Origin: Muricea muricata
Taxonomy: Eukaryota > Cnidaria > Anthozoa > Malacalcyonacea > Plexauridae
Length of the DNA: 64,000 nt
Direction: 5' to 3'
Assembly: GCA_963855995.1 (NCBI GenBank)
Contig: OY979730.1
Span: forward strand, 6,645,341 to 6,709,340
The notes below the pieces were generated by a model. The model worked only from the letters and a program-made list of their open reading frames with translations. It was not told the DNA's origin and made no database searches. Position 1 is the first letter of the stretch. Every line of letters begins with the position of its first letter. Of this stretch, positions 1 to 12,241 are shown piece by piece. Position numbers and translations under genes: made by a program.

Positions 1-210
1 TGTGGTAGAACACGAGCATAAATAAGGCTTGCCAAGAGAGATTATTGTGTAATCTTACCTGATCTAATCAGCTGAATATATTTTAATGCGTTTTAGACAT
101 GCGATACAAATATGATTGCTTTCCTAGATGAGATATCTTGAGAAATATTGAGCACAAGATCTGTATTTGACACATATCAAGAAATTCTATCCCATTATTA
201 AGACCAGTGG

Positions 211-227
211 AAAAAAAAAATTTTTTT
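211..227. other. A-tract/T-tract (A10T7)
   Basis: Ten A followed by seven T form an intrinsically stiff or bent tract. The same tract with the same length is at 47476-47492 in the second cassette copy. Confidence 0.7.
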
Positions 228-1071
228 CTGCTTTCACAAAGGAAAATCTATTTCTTCAAACTATACTTAAATTTCAATGTTTACTTCCAAAATTAATATT
301 AATTCTAGCGGCATTCGGCATCTTATTGGTATGGTAATGGTAATGGTTTTAATAACATATGACAATAGCTATATACAGCTAAACTATCACATGTTTACAA
401 GTAATATTAGAACAATAATTACCGTTCCGAACTTATATATATATATATTTACATTTTCAATTTTAAATTAGAGTTAAATTTTGACACAGTTTATTTATTT
501 CAAATTTGTTTCTGCTAAAGTTGCATAACCAAACACTATACTGACTCGTGAGGCATATAGCGGCTTGCACAGTGAGTTAAGCATCGTTAGCTGTAAGTCT
601 GCGCGCGCCGCTCGGAATTGCAAAGTACAAGCTTCAGTTTATCGATTAAGGCGGAGTCGATTTGTAAAACTAACGATAAAAGTTTCCAAAAATATCGAAA
701 ATGAAGACCACAGCAAAACAATGTTTTGAATATGCCAAGTTATTTTTATTCTTGCCATAAAACACAAGCATGCTGAACTGATTAAATAGTGATGAACAAA
801 TATTTCAAAAAGGCTGGGATGGTCAGCTCTGTTTTCCGTATTACCAGTGGTTTCATCATTAAGTTGTAATATAGGAGCTTTATGGGGAAGCTGCTGGATT
901 TGTCTGGCCCCATCCAGGTTTCCTGTATCCAGGTTTTTCCCGGCCACCCTGATGATCCAGCTGTAATAAAACCGGTGGTAATGCCTAAGCAGCAAGTCTT
1001 ACCATTTCCTAGCAAAAGCTGTCTTCTATATGACTACAGCTGTTGTGGGAGTTGGTTGTTCGTCTATGGGG

Positions 1072-1090
1072 AATACACATTCTGTGTATT
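1072..1090. repeat. Perfect short inverted repeat
   Basis: AATACACA and TGTGTATT flank a TTC loop, giving an 8 bp perfect stem. The same element is at 48337-48355. Function is unknown and chance occurrence is possible. Confidence 0.5.
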
Positions 1091-1222
1091 TGTGGGGATG
1101 AAACGCTCCTGATTGTCACGTTCAAGCCCATAGACTCACGCTTATTTATTGTAATGATAGATCAGTTGAATCTGAAGAACTGTCCAACTGTGTATAAAGT
1201 TGGTCTGATAGGTATTGAGAGT

Positions 1223-1323
1223 ATAGCTATCTCCTTGGTATGCGCGTGTGCGCATATTTAACGTTCCGTCGCGTGTGCGCTTAACGGAAGGAACTGTGTG
1301 TACAGTTGCATAGCTATCTCCTT
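1223..1323. repeat. 73 bp segment between 14 bp direct repeats
   Basis: ATAGCTATCTCCTT occurs at 1223-1236 and again at 1310-1323. The 73 bp between them hold two copies of a CGCGTGTGCGC-like motif and an imperfect inverted repeat around TTCCGT and ACGGAA. The layout resembles a very small insertion with a target-site duplication. It is conserved in the second cassette copy (48488-48588). Confidence 0.45.
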
Positions 1324-4249
1324 TAATATATAACAATCTAATGAACAATCTAGTATAATGTAACATGAGTCTTTGGGATGACGTTTTTGACCATATTTTG
1401 TAACCAAGACCAAGAGTGTTTCACCCCGAAACCCCTTCTCCCACAAAAGCTTGCGTGTGTGTATTTCTTATGTTATCGCGCAGCATTGCAAGCCTTGACC
1501 ACAGAACAGCTTTAATCATTAACATTACGCTCAACTAGTTCTCTTTTAGCACAGAAAATATCATTTTAAGCTCTAAAACGTTGCCGTGATTGATTTTAAA
1601 CGGCAACCTTTAGTTTGTGATTTGACCATGTTTTTACGCTCAAATCGCTTCTAGAGCGCTTAAAACGCGATTTTGATGATTCTAAGATCGTTTCTTTTAA
1701 GTTTATAAGCTAGTTAAAGGTTTCTCATTTCAACATGTTATTTCACTCTTCTCCATTGTTTGAGCGCCGAAAACTTGATTCCCGACTTGCTAAGTTCTGC
1801 AATTTCAATTTAGAAGGTCTCTTTTAGGTCGGTGATTGCATTATATCATTGCGCTCAACTCGTTCACTTTCATTTTAAGCTCTAAAACGTCGCCGTGATT
1901 GATTTTAGACGGCAATCTTTAGTTTGTAATTTGAGCACGTTTTTGCGCTCAAATCGCTTCTATAGCGCTAAAAACGCGATTTTGGTGATTCTAAGATCGT
2001 TTCTTTTCAGTTTACAAGCTAGTTATAGGTTTCTCAATTCAACATGTTATTTCGCTCATCTCTGCGGTTTGAGCGCCAAAAACTTTATTCCCGACATGCT
2101 AAGTTCTGCAATTTCCATTTAGAAGGTCTCCTTTAGGTCCGTGATTTCATTATATCATTGCGCTCAACTCGTTTACTTTAGCACAGAAAATATCATTTTA
2201 AGCTCTAAAACGTCGCCGTGATTCATTTTAGACGGCAATCTTTAGTTTGTGATTTGAGCATGTTTTTAGCTCAAATCGCTTCTAGAGTGCTAAAAACGCG
2301 ATTTTGATGATTCTAAGATCGTTTCTTTTCAGTTTACAAGCTAGTTCTAGGTTTCATAATTCAACATGTTATTTCCCTCATCTCTGCGGTTTGAGCGCCG
2401 AAAACTTGATCCCCGACTTGCTAAGTTCTGCAATTTCCATTTAGAAGGTCTCTTTTAGGTCCGTGATTGCATTATATTATTGCGCTCAACTCGTTCACTT
2501 TAGCAAAGAAAATATCACTTTAAGCTCTAAAACGTCGCCGTGATTGATTTTAGACGGCCATCTTTAGTTTGTGATTTGAGCATGTTTTTACGCTCAAATC
2601 GCTTCTAGAGCGCTAAAAACGCGATTTTAATGATTCTAAGATCGTTTCTTTTCAGTCTACAAGCTTGTTATAAGTTTCTCAATTCAACATGTTATTTCGC
2701 TCATCTTTGCAGTTTTAGCGCAGAAAACTTGATTCCCGATTTGCTAAGTTCTTTTAAGTCTACAAGCTTTTTATAAGTTTCTCAATTCAACATGTTATTT
2801 CACTCATCTCCATGGTTTTAGCACCGAAAACTTGATTCCCGACTTGCTAAGTTGTGCAGTTTCCATTTCGAAGGTCTCCTTTAAGTCCGTGATTGCAGTA
2901 GATCATAGCGCTCAATTCGTTAACTTTAGCACTGAAAATATCATTTTAAGCTCTAAAACGTCACCGTGAACGATTTAAGACGGGAATCTTTAATTGGTGA
3001 TTTGAGCATGTTTTTACGTTAAAATCACTTCTAGAGCGCTAAAAACGCGATTTTGCTGATTCTAAGATCGTTTCTTTTCAGTTTACAAGCTAGTTATAGG
3101 TTTCTCATTTCAAAATGTTATTTCACTCATCTCCATGGTTTGAGCGCTGAAAACTTTATTCCCGACTTGCTAAGTTCTGCAATTTCCATTTAGAAGGTCT
3201 CATTTAGTTGCGTGATTGCATTATATCATTACGCTCAACTCGTTCTCTTTTAGCACAGAAAATATCATTTTAAGCTCTAAAACGTTGCCGTGATTGATTT
3301 TAAACGGCAACCTTTAGTTTGTGATTTGACCATGTTTTTACGCTCAAATCGCTTCTAGAGCGCTAAAAACGCGATTTTGATGATTCTAAGATTGTTTCTT
3401 TTAAGTTTATAAGCTAGTTAAAGGTTTCTCATTTCAACATGTTATTTCACTCGTCTCCATTGTTTGAGCGCCGAAAACTTGATTCCCGACTTGCAAAGTT
3501 CTGCAATTTCAATTTAGAAGGTCTCTTTTAGGTCGGTGATTGCATTATATCATTGCGCTCAACTCGTTCACTTTCATTTTAAGCTCTAAAACGTCGCCGT
3601 GATTGATTTTAGACAGCAATCTTTAGTTTGTGATTTGAGCACGTTTTTGCGCTCAAATCGCTTCTAGAGCGCTAAAAACGCGATTTTGATGATTCTAAGA
3701 TCGTTTCTTTTCAGTTTACAAGCCATTTATCGGTTTTTCATTTCAACATGTTATTTCACTCATCTCCATGGTTTTAGCACCGAAAACTTGATTCCCGATT
3801 TGCTAAGTTCTGCGATTTTGATGATTCTTAGATCGTTTCTTTTCAGTTTACAAGCCAGTTATCGGTTTTTCATTTCAACATGTTATTTCACTCATCTCCA
3901 TGGTTTTAGCACCAAAAACTTGATTCCCGACTTCCTAAGTTCTGCAATTTCCATTTAGAAGGTCTCTTTTAAGTCCGTGATTGCAGTACATCATAGCGCT
4001 CAATTCGTTAACTTTAACACTGAAAATATCATTTTAAGCTCTAAAACGTCGCCGTGAACGATTTAAGACGCGAATCTTTAGTTGGTGATTTGAGCATGTT
4101 TTTACGCTCAAATCGCTTCTAGAGCGCTAAAACCGCGATTTTGATGATTCTAAGATCGCTTCTTTTCAGTCTACAAGCTTGTTATAAGTTTCTCAATTCA
4201 ACATGTTATTTCGCTCATCTCCATGGTTTAAGCGCCGAAAACTTGATTC

Positions 4250-4494
4250 ATAACTTGCTAAGAAACGATTTAGAAATGACGGCTTTTATTCTTAGTTGTT
4301 TATTGCTTACGCGTAACTTGCGCACGCTATTTAAATTTAAAATTCTTGTACACGTAATTGTATTAACGTATTCTTGTAAGCTTTTCTGCTGAAGATGAAT
4401 CAAATCGATTCGAAATATACAGTTTAAATTAAATTGTGTACTTATTACTATGCACACGTTATTCGGGATAACTCTTGTCTTATAACCTGCTAAG
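4250..4494. mobile_element. 219 bp insertion flanked by 13 bp direct repeats (copy 1)
   Basis: A 219 bp non-satellite segment (4263-4481) interrupts a monomer between ATAACTTGCTAAG at 4250-4262 and its near copy ATAACCTGCTAAG at 4482-4494. The equivalent monomer at 51540-51556 is uninterrupted, which defines the empty site. There are no terminal inverted repeats, no poly-A or simple tail and no promoter boxes that I can see. A 13 bp target duplication fits a short retroelement or a 5'-truncated fragment, but the family is unknown. An 84-codon minus-strand frame across it is partly satellite and has no recognisable domain. Confidence 0.65.
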
Positions 4495-4690
4495 TTCTGC
4501 AATTTTCATTTTAAAGATCTCTTCAAAGTCCGTGATTGCAGTATATCATTACACTCATTTCGTTCACTTTAGCACTGAAAATATCATTTTAAGCTCTAAA
4601 ACGTCGCCGTGATAGATTTTAGACGGCAATTTTTAGTTTGTGATTTGAGCATGTTTTTACGCTCAAATTTCTTCTAGAGCGCTAAAACGC

Positions 4691-7600
4691 GATTTTGATG
4701 GTTCTAAAATCGTTTCTTTTCAGTCTACAAGCTTGTTATAAGTTTCTCAATTCAACATATTATTTCGCTCATCTCTTAAGTTTGAGCGCCGAAAACTTGA
4801 TTCCCGATTTGCTAAGTGCTTCGATTTTGATGATTCTAACATCGTTTCTTTTCAGTTTACAAGCTAGTTATCGGTTTCTCATTTCAACATGTTATTTCAC
4901 TCATCTCCATGGTTTTAGCACCGAAAACTTGATTCCCGACTTCCTAAGTTCTGCAATTTCCATTTAGAAGGTCTCTTTTAAGTCCGTGATTGCAGTACAT
5001 CATAGCGCTCAATTCGTTACCTTTAGCACTGAAAATATAATTTTAAGCTCTAAAACGTCGCCGTGAACGATTTAAAACGCGAATCTTTAGTTGGTGATTT
5101 GAGCATGTTTTTACGCTCAAATTCTTCTAGGGCGCTAAAAACGTGATTTTGCTGATTCTAAGATCGTGTCTTTGCAGTTTACAAGCTATTTATAGGTTTC
5201 TCATTTCAACATGTTATTTCACTCATCTCCATGGTTTAAGCGCCGAAAACTTGATTCATAACTTGCTAGGTTCTGCAATTTTCATTTAAAAGATCTCTTC
5301 AAAGTCCGTGATTGCAGTATATCATTACACTCATTTCGTTCACTTTAGCACCGAAAATATCTTTTTAAGCTCTAAAACGTCGCCGTGATAGATTTTAGAC
5401 GGCAATCTTTAGTTTGTGATTTGAGCATGTTTTTACGCTCGAATTTCTTCTAGAGCGCAAAAACGCAATTTTGATGATTCTAAGATTGTTTCTTTTCAGT
5501 CTACATGCTTGTTATAAGTTTCTCAATTCAACATGTTATTTCGCTCATCTCTGCAGTTTGAGCGCCGAAAACTTGATTCCCGATTTGCTAAGTTCTGCGA
5601 TTTTGATGATTCTAAGATCGCTTCTTTTCAGTTTACAAGCTAGTTATCGGTTTCTCATTTCAACATGTTATTTCACTCATCTCCATGGTTTTAGCACCGA
5701 AAACTTGATTCCCGACTTCCTAAGTTCTGCAATTTCCATTTAGAAGGTCTCTTTTAAGTCCGTGATTGCAGTACATCATAGCGCTCAATTCGTTACCTTT
5801 AGCACTGAAAATATAATTTTAAGCTCTAAAACGTCGCCGTGAACGATTTAAGACGCGAATCTTTAGTTGGTGATTTGAGCATGTTTTTACGCTCAAATTC
5901 TTCTAGGGCGCTAAAAACGTGATTTTGCTGATTCTAAGATCGTGTCTTTGCAGTTTACAAGCTATTTATAGGTTTCTCATTTCAACATGTTATTTCACTC
6001 ATCTCCATGGTTTAAGCGCCGAAAACTTGATTCATAACTTGCTAGGTTCTGCAATTTTCATTTAAAAGATCTCTTCAAAGTCCGTGATTGCAGTAAATCA
6101 TTACACTCATTTCGTTCACTTTAGCACCGAAAATATCTTTTTAAGCTCTAAAACGTCGCCGTGATAGATTTTAGACGGCAATCTTTAGTTTGTGATTTGA
6201 GCATGTTTTTACGATCGAATTTCTTCTAGAGCGCAAAAACGCAATTTTGATTATTCTAAGATTGTTTCTTTTCAGTCTACGTGCTTGTTATAAGTTTCTC
6301 AATTCAACATGTTATTTCGCTCATCTCTGCAGTTTGAGCGCCGAAAACTTGATTCCCGATTTGCTAAGTTCTGCGATTTTGATGATTCTTAGATCGTTTC
6401 TTTTCAGTTTACAAGCTAGTTATCGGTTTCTCCTTTCAACATGTTATTTCACTCATCTCCATGGTTTTAGCACCGAAAAGTTGATTCCCGACTTCCTAAG
6501 TTCTGCAATTTCCATTTACAAGGTCTCTTTTAAGTCCGTGATTGCAGTACATCATAGCGCTCAATTCGTTAACTTTAGCACTGAAAATATCATTTTAAGC
6601 TCTAAAACGTCGCCGTGAACGATTTAAAACGCGAATCTTTAGTTGGTGATTTGAGCATGTTTTTACGCTCAAATTCTTCTAGGGCGCTAAAAACGTGATT
6701 TTGCTGATTCTAAGATCGTGTCTTTGCAGTTTACAAGCTATTTATAGGTTTCTCATTTCAACATGTTATTTCACTCATCTCCATGGTTTAAGCGCCGAAA
6801 ACTTGATTCATAACTTGCTAGGTTCTGCAATTTTCATTTAAAAGATCTCTTCAAAGTCCGTGATTGCAGTATATCATTACACTCATTTCGTTCACTTTAG
6901 CACCGAAAATATCTTTTTAAGCTCTAAAACGTCGCCGTGATAGATTTTAGACGGCAATCTTTAGTTTGTGATTTGAGCATGTTTTTACGCTCGAATTTCT
7001 TCTAGAGCGCAAAAACGCAATTTTGATGAATTTAAGATTGTTTCTTTTCAGTCTACATGCTTGTTATAAGTTTCTCAATTCAACATGTTATTTCGCTCAT
7101 CTCTGCAGTTTGAGCGCCGAAAACTTGATTCCCGATTTGCTAAGTTCTGCGATTTTGATGATTCTAAGATCGCTTCTTTTCAGTTTACAAGCTAGTTATC
7201 GGTTTCTCATTTCAACATGTTATTTCACTCATCTCCATGGTTTTAGCACCGAAAAGTTGATTCCCGACTTCCTAAGTTCTGCAATTTCCATTTACAAGGT
7301 CTCTTTTAAGTCCGTGATTGCAGTACATCATAGCGCTCAATTCGTTAACTTTAGCACTGAAAATATCATTTTAAGCTCTAAAACGTCGCCGTGAACGATT
7401 TAAGACGCGAATCTTTAGTTGGTGATTTGAGCATGTTTTTACGCTTAAATCACTTCTAGAGCGCTAAAAACGTGATTTTGCTGATTCTAAGATCGTGTCT
7501 TTTCAGTTTACAAGCTATTTTTATAGGTTTCTCATTTCAACATGTTATTTCACTCATCTCCATGGTTTAAGCGCCGAAAACTTGATTCATAACTTGCTAA

Positions 7601-8574
7601 GTTCTGCAATTTTCATTTAAAAGATCTCTTCAAAGTCCGTGATTGCAGTGTATCATTACACTCATTTCGTTCACTTTAGCACCGAAAATATCTTTTTAAG
7701 CTCTAAAACGTCGCCGTGATAGATTTTAGACGGCAATCTTTAGTTTGTGATTTGAGCATGTTTTTACGCTCGAATTTCTTCTAGAGCGCAAAAACGCAAT
7801 TTTGATTATTCTAAGATTGTTTCTTTTCAGTCTACGTGCTTGTTATAAGTTTCTCAATTCAACATGTTATTTCGCTCATCTCTGCAGTTTGAGCGCCGAA
7901 AACTTGATTCCCGATTTGCTAAGTTCTGCGATTTTGATGATTCTTAGATCGTTTCTTTTCAGTTTACAAGCTAGTTATCGGTTTCTCCTTTCAACATGTT
8001 ATTTCACTCATCTCCATGGTTTTAGCACCGAAAAGTTGATTCCCGACTTCCTAAGTTCTGCAATTTCCATTTACAAGGTCTCTTTTAAGTCCGTGATTGC
8101 AGTACATCATAGCGCTCAATTCGTTAACTTTAGCACTGAAAATATCATTTTAACCTCTAAAACGTCGCCGTGAACGATTTAAGACGCGAATCTTTAGTTG
8201 GTGATTTGAGAATGTTTTTACGCTTAAATCACTTCTAGAGCGCTAAAAACGTGATTTTGCTGATTCTAAGATCGTGTCTTTTCAGTTTACAAGCTATTTA
8301 TAGGTTTCTCATTTCAACATGTTATTTCACTCATCTCCATGGTTTAAGCGCCGAAAACTTGACTCATAACTTGCTAAGTTCTGCAATTTTCATTTAAAAG
8401 ATCTCTTCAAAGTCCGTGATTGCAGTATATCATTACACTCATTTCGTTCACTTTAGCACTGAAAATATCATTTTAAGCTCTAAAACGTCTCCGTGATAGA
8501 TTTTAGACGGCAATCTTTAGTTTGTGATTTGAGCATGTTTTTCCGCTCAAATTTCTTCTAGAGCGCTAAAACGC
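4691..8574. repeat. Five 776-779 bp dimers (455+321), in copy 1
   Basis: Unit heads fall at 4691, 5467, 6243, 7019 and 7798, giving spacings of 776, 776, 776 and 779. The 779 unit has three extra bases in TATTTTTATAGG. Each unit is one 455 bp composite followed by one monomer of about 321 bp. Units are distinguishable by variants such as CTACATGC versus CTACGTGC and CATTTAGAAGG versus CATTTACAAGG. Confidence 0.8.
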
Positions 8575-11500
8575 GATTTTGATGATTCTAAGATCGTTTC
8601 TTTTCAGTTTATAAGCTAGTTATAGGTTTCGCGTTTCAACATGTTATTTAACTCATCTCCATGGTTTGAGCGCCGAAAACTTGATTCCCGACTTGCTAGG
8701 TTCTGCAATTTCCATTTAGAAGGTCTCATTTAGGTCCGTGACTGCATTATATCATTGCGCTCAACTGGTTCACTTTAGCACAGAAAATATCATTTTAAGC
8801 TCTAAAACGTCGCCGTGATTGATTTTAAACGGCAACCTTTAGTTTGTGATTTGACCAAGTTTTTACGCTCAAATCGCATCTAGAGCGCTAAAAACGCGAT
8901 TTTGATGATTCTAAGATCGTTTCTTTTCAGTTTAAAAGCTAGTTATAGGTTTCTCATTTCAACATGTTATTTCACTCATCTCCATGGTTTGAGCGCCGAA
9001 AACTTGATTCCCGACTTGCTAAGTTTTGCGATTTAAATTTAGAAGGTCTCTTTTAGGTCCGTGATTTCATTATATCATTGCGCTCAACTCGTTTACTTTC
9101 ATTTTAAGCTGTAAAACGTCGCCGTGATTGATTTTAGACGGCAATCTTTAGTTTGTGATTTGAGCACGTTTTTACGCTCAAATCGTTTCTAGAGCGCTAA
9201 AAACGCGATTTTGATTATTCTAAGATCGTTTCTTTTCAGTTTACAAGCTAGTTATAGGTTTCTCAATTCAACATGTTATTTCGCTCATCTCTGCGGTTTG
9301 AGCGCCGAAAACTTTATTCCCGACTTGCTAAGTTCTGCAATTTCCATTTAGAACGTCTCTTTTAGGTCCGTGATTGCATTATATCATTGTGCTCAACTCG
9401 TTCACTTTAGCACAGAAAATATCATTTTAAGCTCTAAAACGTCGCCGTGATTGATTTTAGACGGCAACCTTTAGTTTTTTATTTGAGCATGTTTTTAGCT
9501 CAAATCGCTTCTAGAGTGCTAAAAACGCGATTTTGCTGATTCTAAGATCGTTTCTTTTCAGTTTACAAGCTAGTTATAGGTTTCTCAATTCAACATGTTA
9601 TTTCGCTCATCTCTGCGGTTTGAGCGCCAAAAACTTTATTCCCGACATGCTAAGTTCTGCAATTTCCATTTAGAAGGTCTCCTTTAGGTCCGTGATTTCA
9701 TTATATCATTGCGCTCAACTCGTTTACTTTAGCACAGAAAATATCATTTTAAGCTCTAAAACGTCGCCGTGATTCATTTTAGACGGCAATCTTTAGTTTG
9801 TGATTTGAGCATGTTTTTAGCTCAAATCGCTTCTAGAGTGCTAAAAACGCGATTTTGATGATTCTAAGATCGTTTCTTTTCAGTTTACAAGCTAGTTCTA
9901 GGTTTCATAATTCAACATGTTATTTCCCTCATCTCTGCGGTTTGAGCGCCGAAAACTTGATCCCCGACTTGCTAAGTTCTGCAATTTCCATTTAGAAGGT
10001 CTCTTTTAGGTCCGTGATTGCATTATATTATTGCGCTCAACTCGTTCACTTTAGCAAAGAAAATATCACTTTAAGCTCTAAAACGTCGCCGTGATTGATT
10101 TTAGACGGCCATCTTTAGTTTGTGATTTGAGCATGTTTTTACGCTCAAATCGCTTCTAGAGCGCTAAAAACGCGATTTTAATGATTCTAAGATCGTTTCT
10201 TTTCAGTCTACAAGCTTGTTATAAGTTTCTCAATTCAACATGTTATTTCGCTCATCTTTGCAGTTTTAGCGCAGAAAACTTGATTCCCGATTTGCTAAGT
10301 TCTTTTAAGTCTACAAGCTTTTTATAAGTTTCTCAATTCAACATGTTATTTCACTCATCTCCATGGTTTTAGCACCGAAAACTTGATTCCCGACTTGCTA
10401 AGTTGTGCAGTTTCCATTTCGAAGGTCTCCTTTAAGTCCGTGATTGCAGTAGATCATAGCGCTCAATTCGTTAACTTTAGCACTGAAAATATCATTTTAA
10501 GCTCTAAAACGTCACCGTGAACGATTTAAGACGGGAATCTTTAATTGGTGATTTGAGCATGTTTTTACGTTAAAATCACTTCTAGAGCGCTAAAAACGCG
10601 ATTTTGCTGATTCTAAGATCGTTTCTTTTCAGTTTACAAGCTAGTTATAGGTTTCTCATTTCAAAATGTTATTTCACTCATCTCCATGGTTTGAGCGCTG
10701 AAAACTTTATTCCCGACTTGCTAAGTTCTGCAATTTCCATTTAGAAGGTCTCATTTAGTTGCGTGATTGCATTATATCATTACGCTCAACTCGTTCTCTT
10801 TTAGCACAGAAAATATCATTTTAAGCTCTAAAACGTTGCCGTGATTGATTTTAAACGGCAACCTTTAGTTTGTGATTTGACCATGTTTTTACGCTCAAAT
10901 CGCTTCTAGAGCGCTAAAAACGCGATTTTGATGATTCTAAGATTGTTTCTTTTAAGTTTATAAGCTAGTTAAAGGTTTCTCATTTCAACATGTTATTTCA
11001 CTCGTCTCCATTGTTTGAGCGCCGAAAACTTGATTCCCGACTTGCAAAGTTCTGCAATTTCAATTTAGAAGGTCTCTTTTAGGTCGGTGATTGCATTATA
11101 TCATTGCGCTCAACTCGTTCACTTTCATTTTAAGCTCTAAAACGTCGCCGTGATTGATTTTAGACAGCAATCTTTAGTTTGTGATTTCAGCACGTTTTTG
11201 CGCTCAAATCGCTTCTAGAGCGCTAAAAACGCGATTTTGATGATTCTAAGATCGTTTCTTTTCAGTTTACAAGCCAGTTATCGGTTTTTCATTTCAACAT
11301 GTTATTTCACTCATCTCCATGGTTTTAGCACCGAAAACTTGATTCCCGATTTGCTAAGTTCTGCGATTTTGATGATTCTTAGATCGTTTCTTTTCAGTTT
11401 ACAAGCCAGTTATCGGTTTTTCATTTCAACATGTTATTTCACTCATCTCCATGGTTTTAGCACCAAAAACTTGATTCCCGACTTCCTAAGTTCTGCAATT

Positions 11501-11800
11501 TCCATTTAGAAGGTCTCTTTTAAGTCCGTGATTGCAGTACATCATAGCGCTCAATTCGTTAACTTTAACACTGAAAATATCATTTTAAGCTCTAAAACGT
11601 CGCCGTGAACGATTTAAGACGCGAATCTTTAGTTGGTGATTTGAGCATGTTTTTACGCTCAAATCGCTTCTAGAGCGCTAAAACCGCGATTTTGATGATT
11701 CTAAGATCGCTTCTTTTCAGTCTACAAGCTTGTTATAAGTTTCTCAATTCAACATGTTATTTCGCTCATCTCCATGGTTTAAGCGCCGAAAACTTGATTC

Positions 11801-12045
11801 ATAACTTGCTAAGAAACGATTTAGAAATGACGGCTTTTATTCTTAGTTGTTTATTGCTTACGCGTAACTTGCGCACGCTATTTAAATTTAAAATTCTTGT
11901 ACACGTAATTGTATTAACGTATTCTTGTACGCTTTTCTGCTGAAGATGAATCAAATCGATTCGAAATATACAGTTTAAATTAAATTGTGTACTTATTACT
12001 ATGCACACGTTATTCGGGATAACTCTTGTCTTATAACCTGCTAAG
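11801..12045. mobile_element. 219 bp insertion, copy 2
   Basis: Same insertion as at 4250-4494, carried along by the super-repeat duplication (offset 7551). It differs at a few bases, for example C for A in the CTTGTAC stretch near 11930, which shortens nothing and supports no coding role. The right flank has the same C change in the target repeat as copy 1. Confidence 0.65.
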
Positions 12046-12241
12046 TTCTGCAATTTTCATTTTAAAGATCTCTTCAAAGTCCGTGATTGCAGTATATCAT
12101 TACACTCATTTCGTTCACTTTAGCACTGAAAATATCATTTTAAGCTCTAAAACGTCGCCGTGATAGATTTTAGACGGCAATTTTTAGTTTGTGATTTGAG
12201 CATGTTTTTACGCTCAAATTTCTTCTAGAGCGCTAAAACGC

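Larger units (their letters stand above)
1..1522. other. Non-satellite cassette, right-hand part (copy 1)
   Basis: This is unique-looking AT-rich DNA that reappears almost unchanged at 47266-48787 (offset 47265). The only differences I spotted are two transitions near 1458 and 1490. It contains an A10T7 tract at 211-227, a short TA run near 437-448, a perfect 8 bp stem hairpin at 1072-1090, and a 73 bp GC-richer segment between 14 bp direct repeats (1223-1236 and 1310-1323). The open frames of 60-118 codons on both strands overlap one another, have no recognisable domain and are identical in both copies simply because the copies are nearly identical. I do not call a gene here. The left part of this cassette copy would lie upstream of the window. 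Confidence 0.8.
1984..9534. repeat. Super-higher-order repeat, copy 1 (about 7.55 kb)
   Basis: Position 1991 matches 9542 and the match continues at a constant offset of 7551, so this segment is followed by a second copy. It contains, in order, diverged single monomers (1984-3680), 455 bp composite monomers, a 219 bp insertion (4263-4481), five 776-779 bp dimers (4691-8574) and a tail of plain monomers (8575-9534). It carries the 29 bp deletion near 2748-2753. Confidence 0.8.

Noticed and set aside
1115-1135. tRNA-like B box (GTTCAAGCC) in the cassette
   Set aside because: There is no matching A box at the right distance and no foldable acceptor, D or anticodon arms, so it is a chance match.
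639-1446. Overlapping frames of 62-118 codons in the cassette
   Set aside because: They overlap one another on both strands, have no recognisable domains, and are duplicated only because the cassette is duplicated.
3686-3958. A repeated hydrophobic protein family encoded by the satellite (many frames of 83-123 codons)
   Set aside because: Frames follow the DNA repeat, often begin on TTG, end or extend through single-base changes, break in diverged monomers and show mostly amino-acid-changing differences. No ribosomal or promoter context is seen.
4248-4502. 84-codon minus-strand frame over the 219 bp insertion, present four times
   Set aside because: It spans the insert and satellite flanks, so it cannot be an ancestral gene. 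Its conservation only reflects recent duplication of the DNA.
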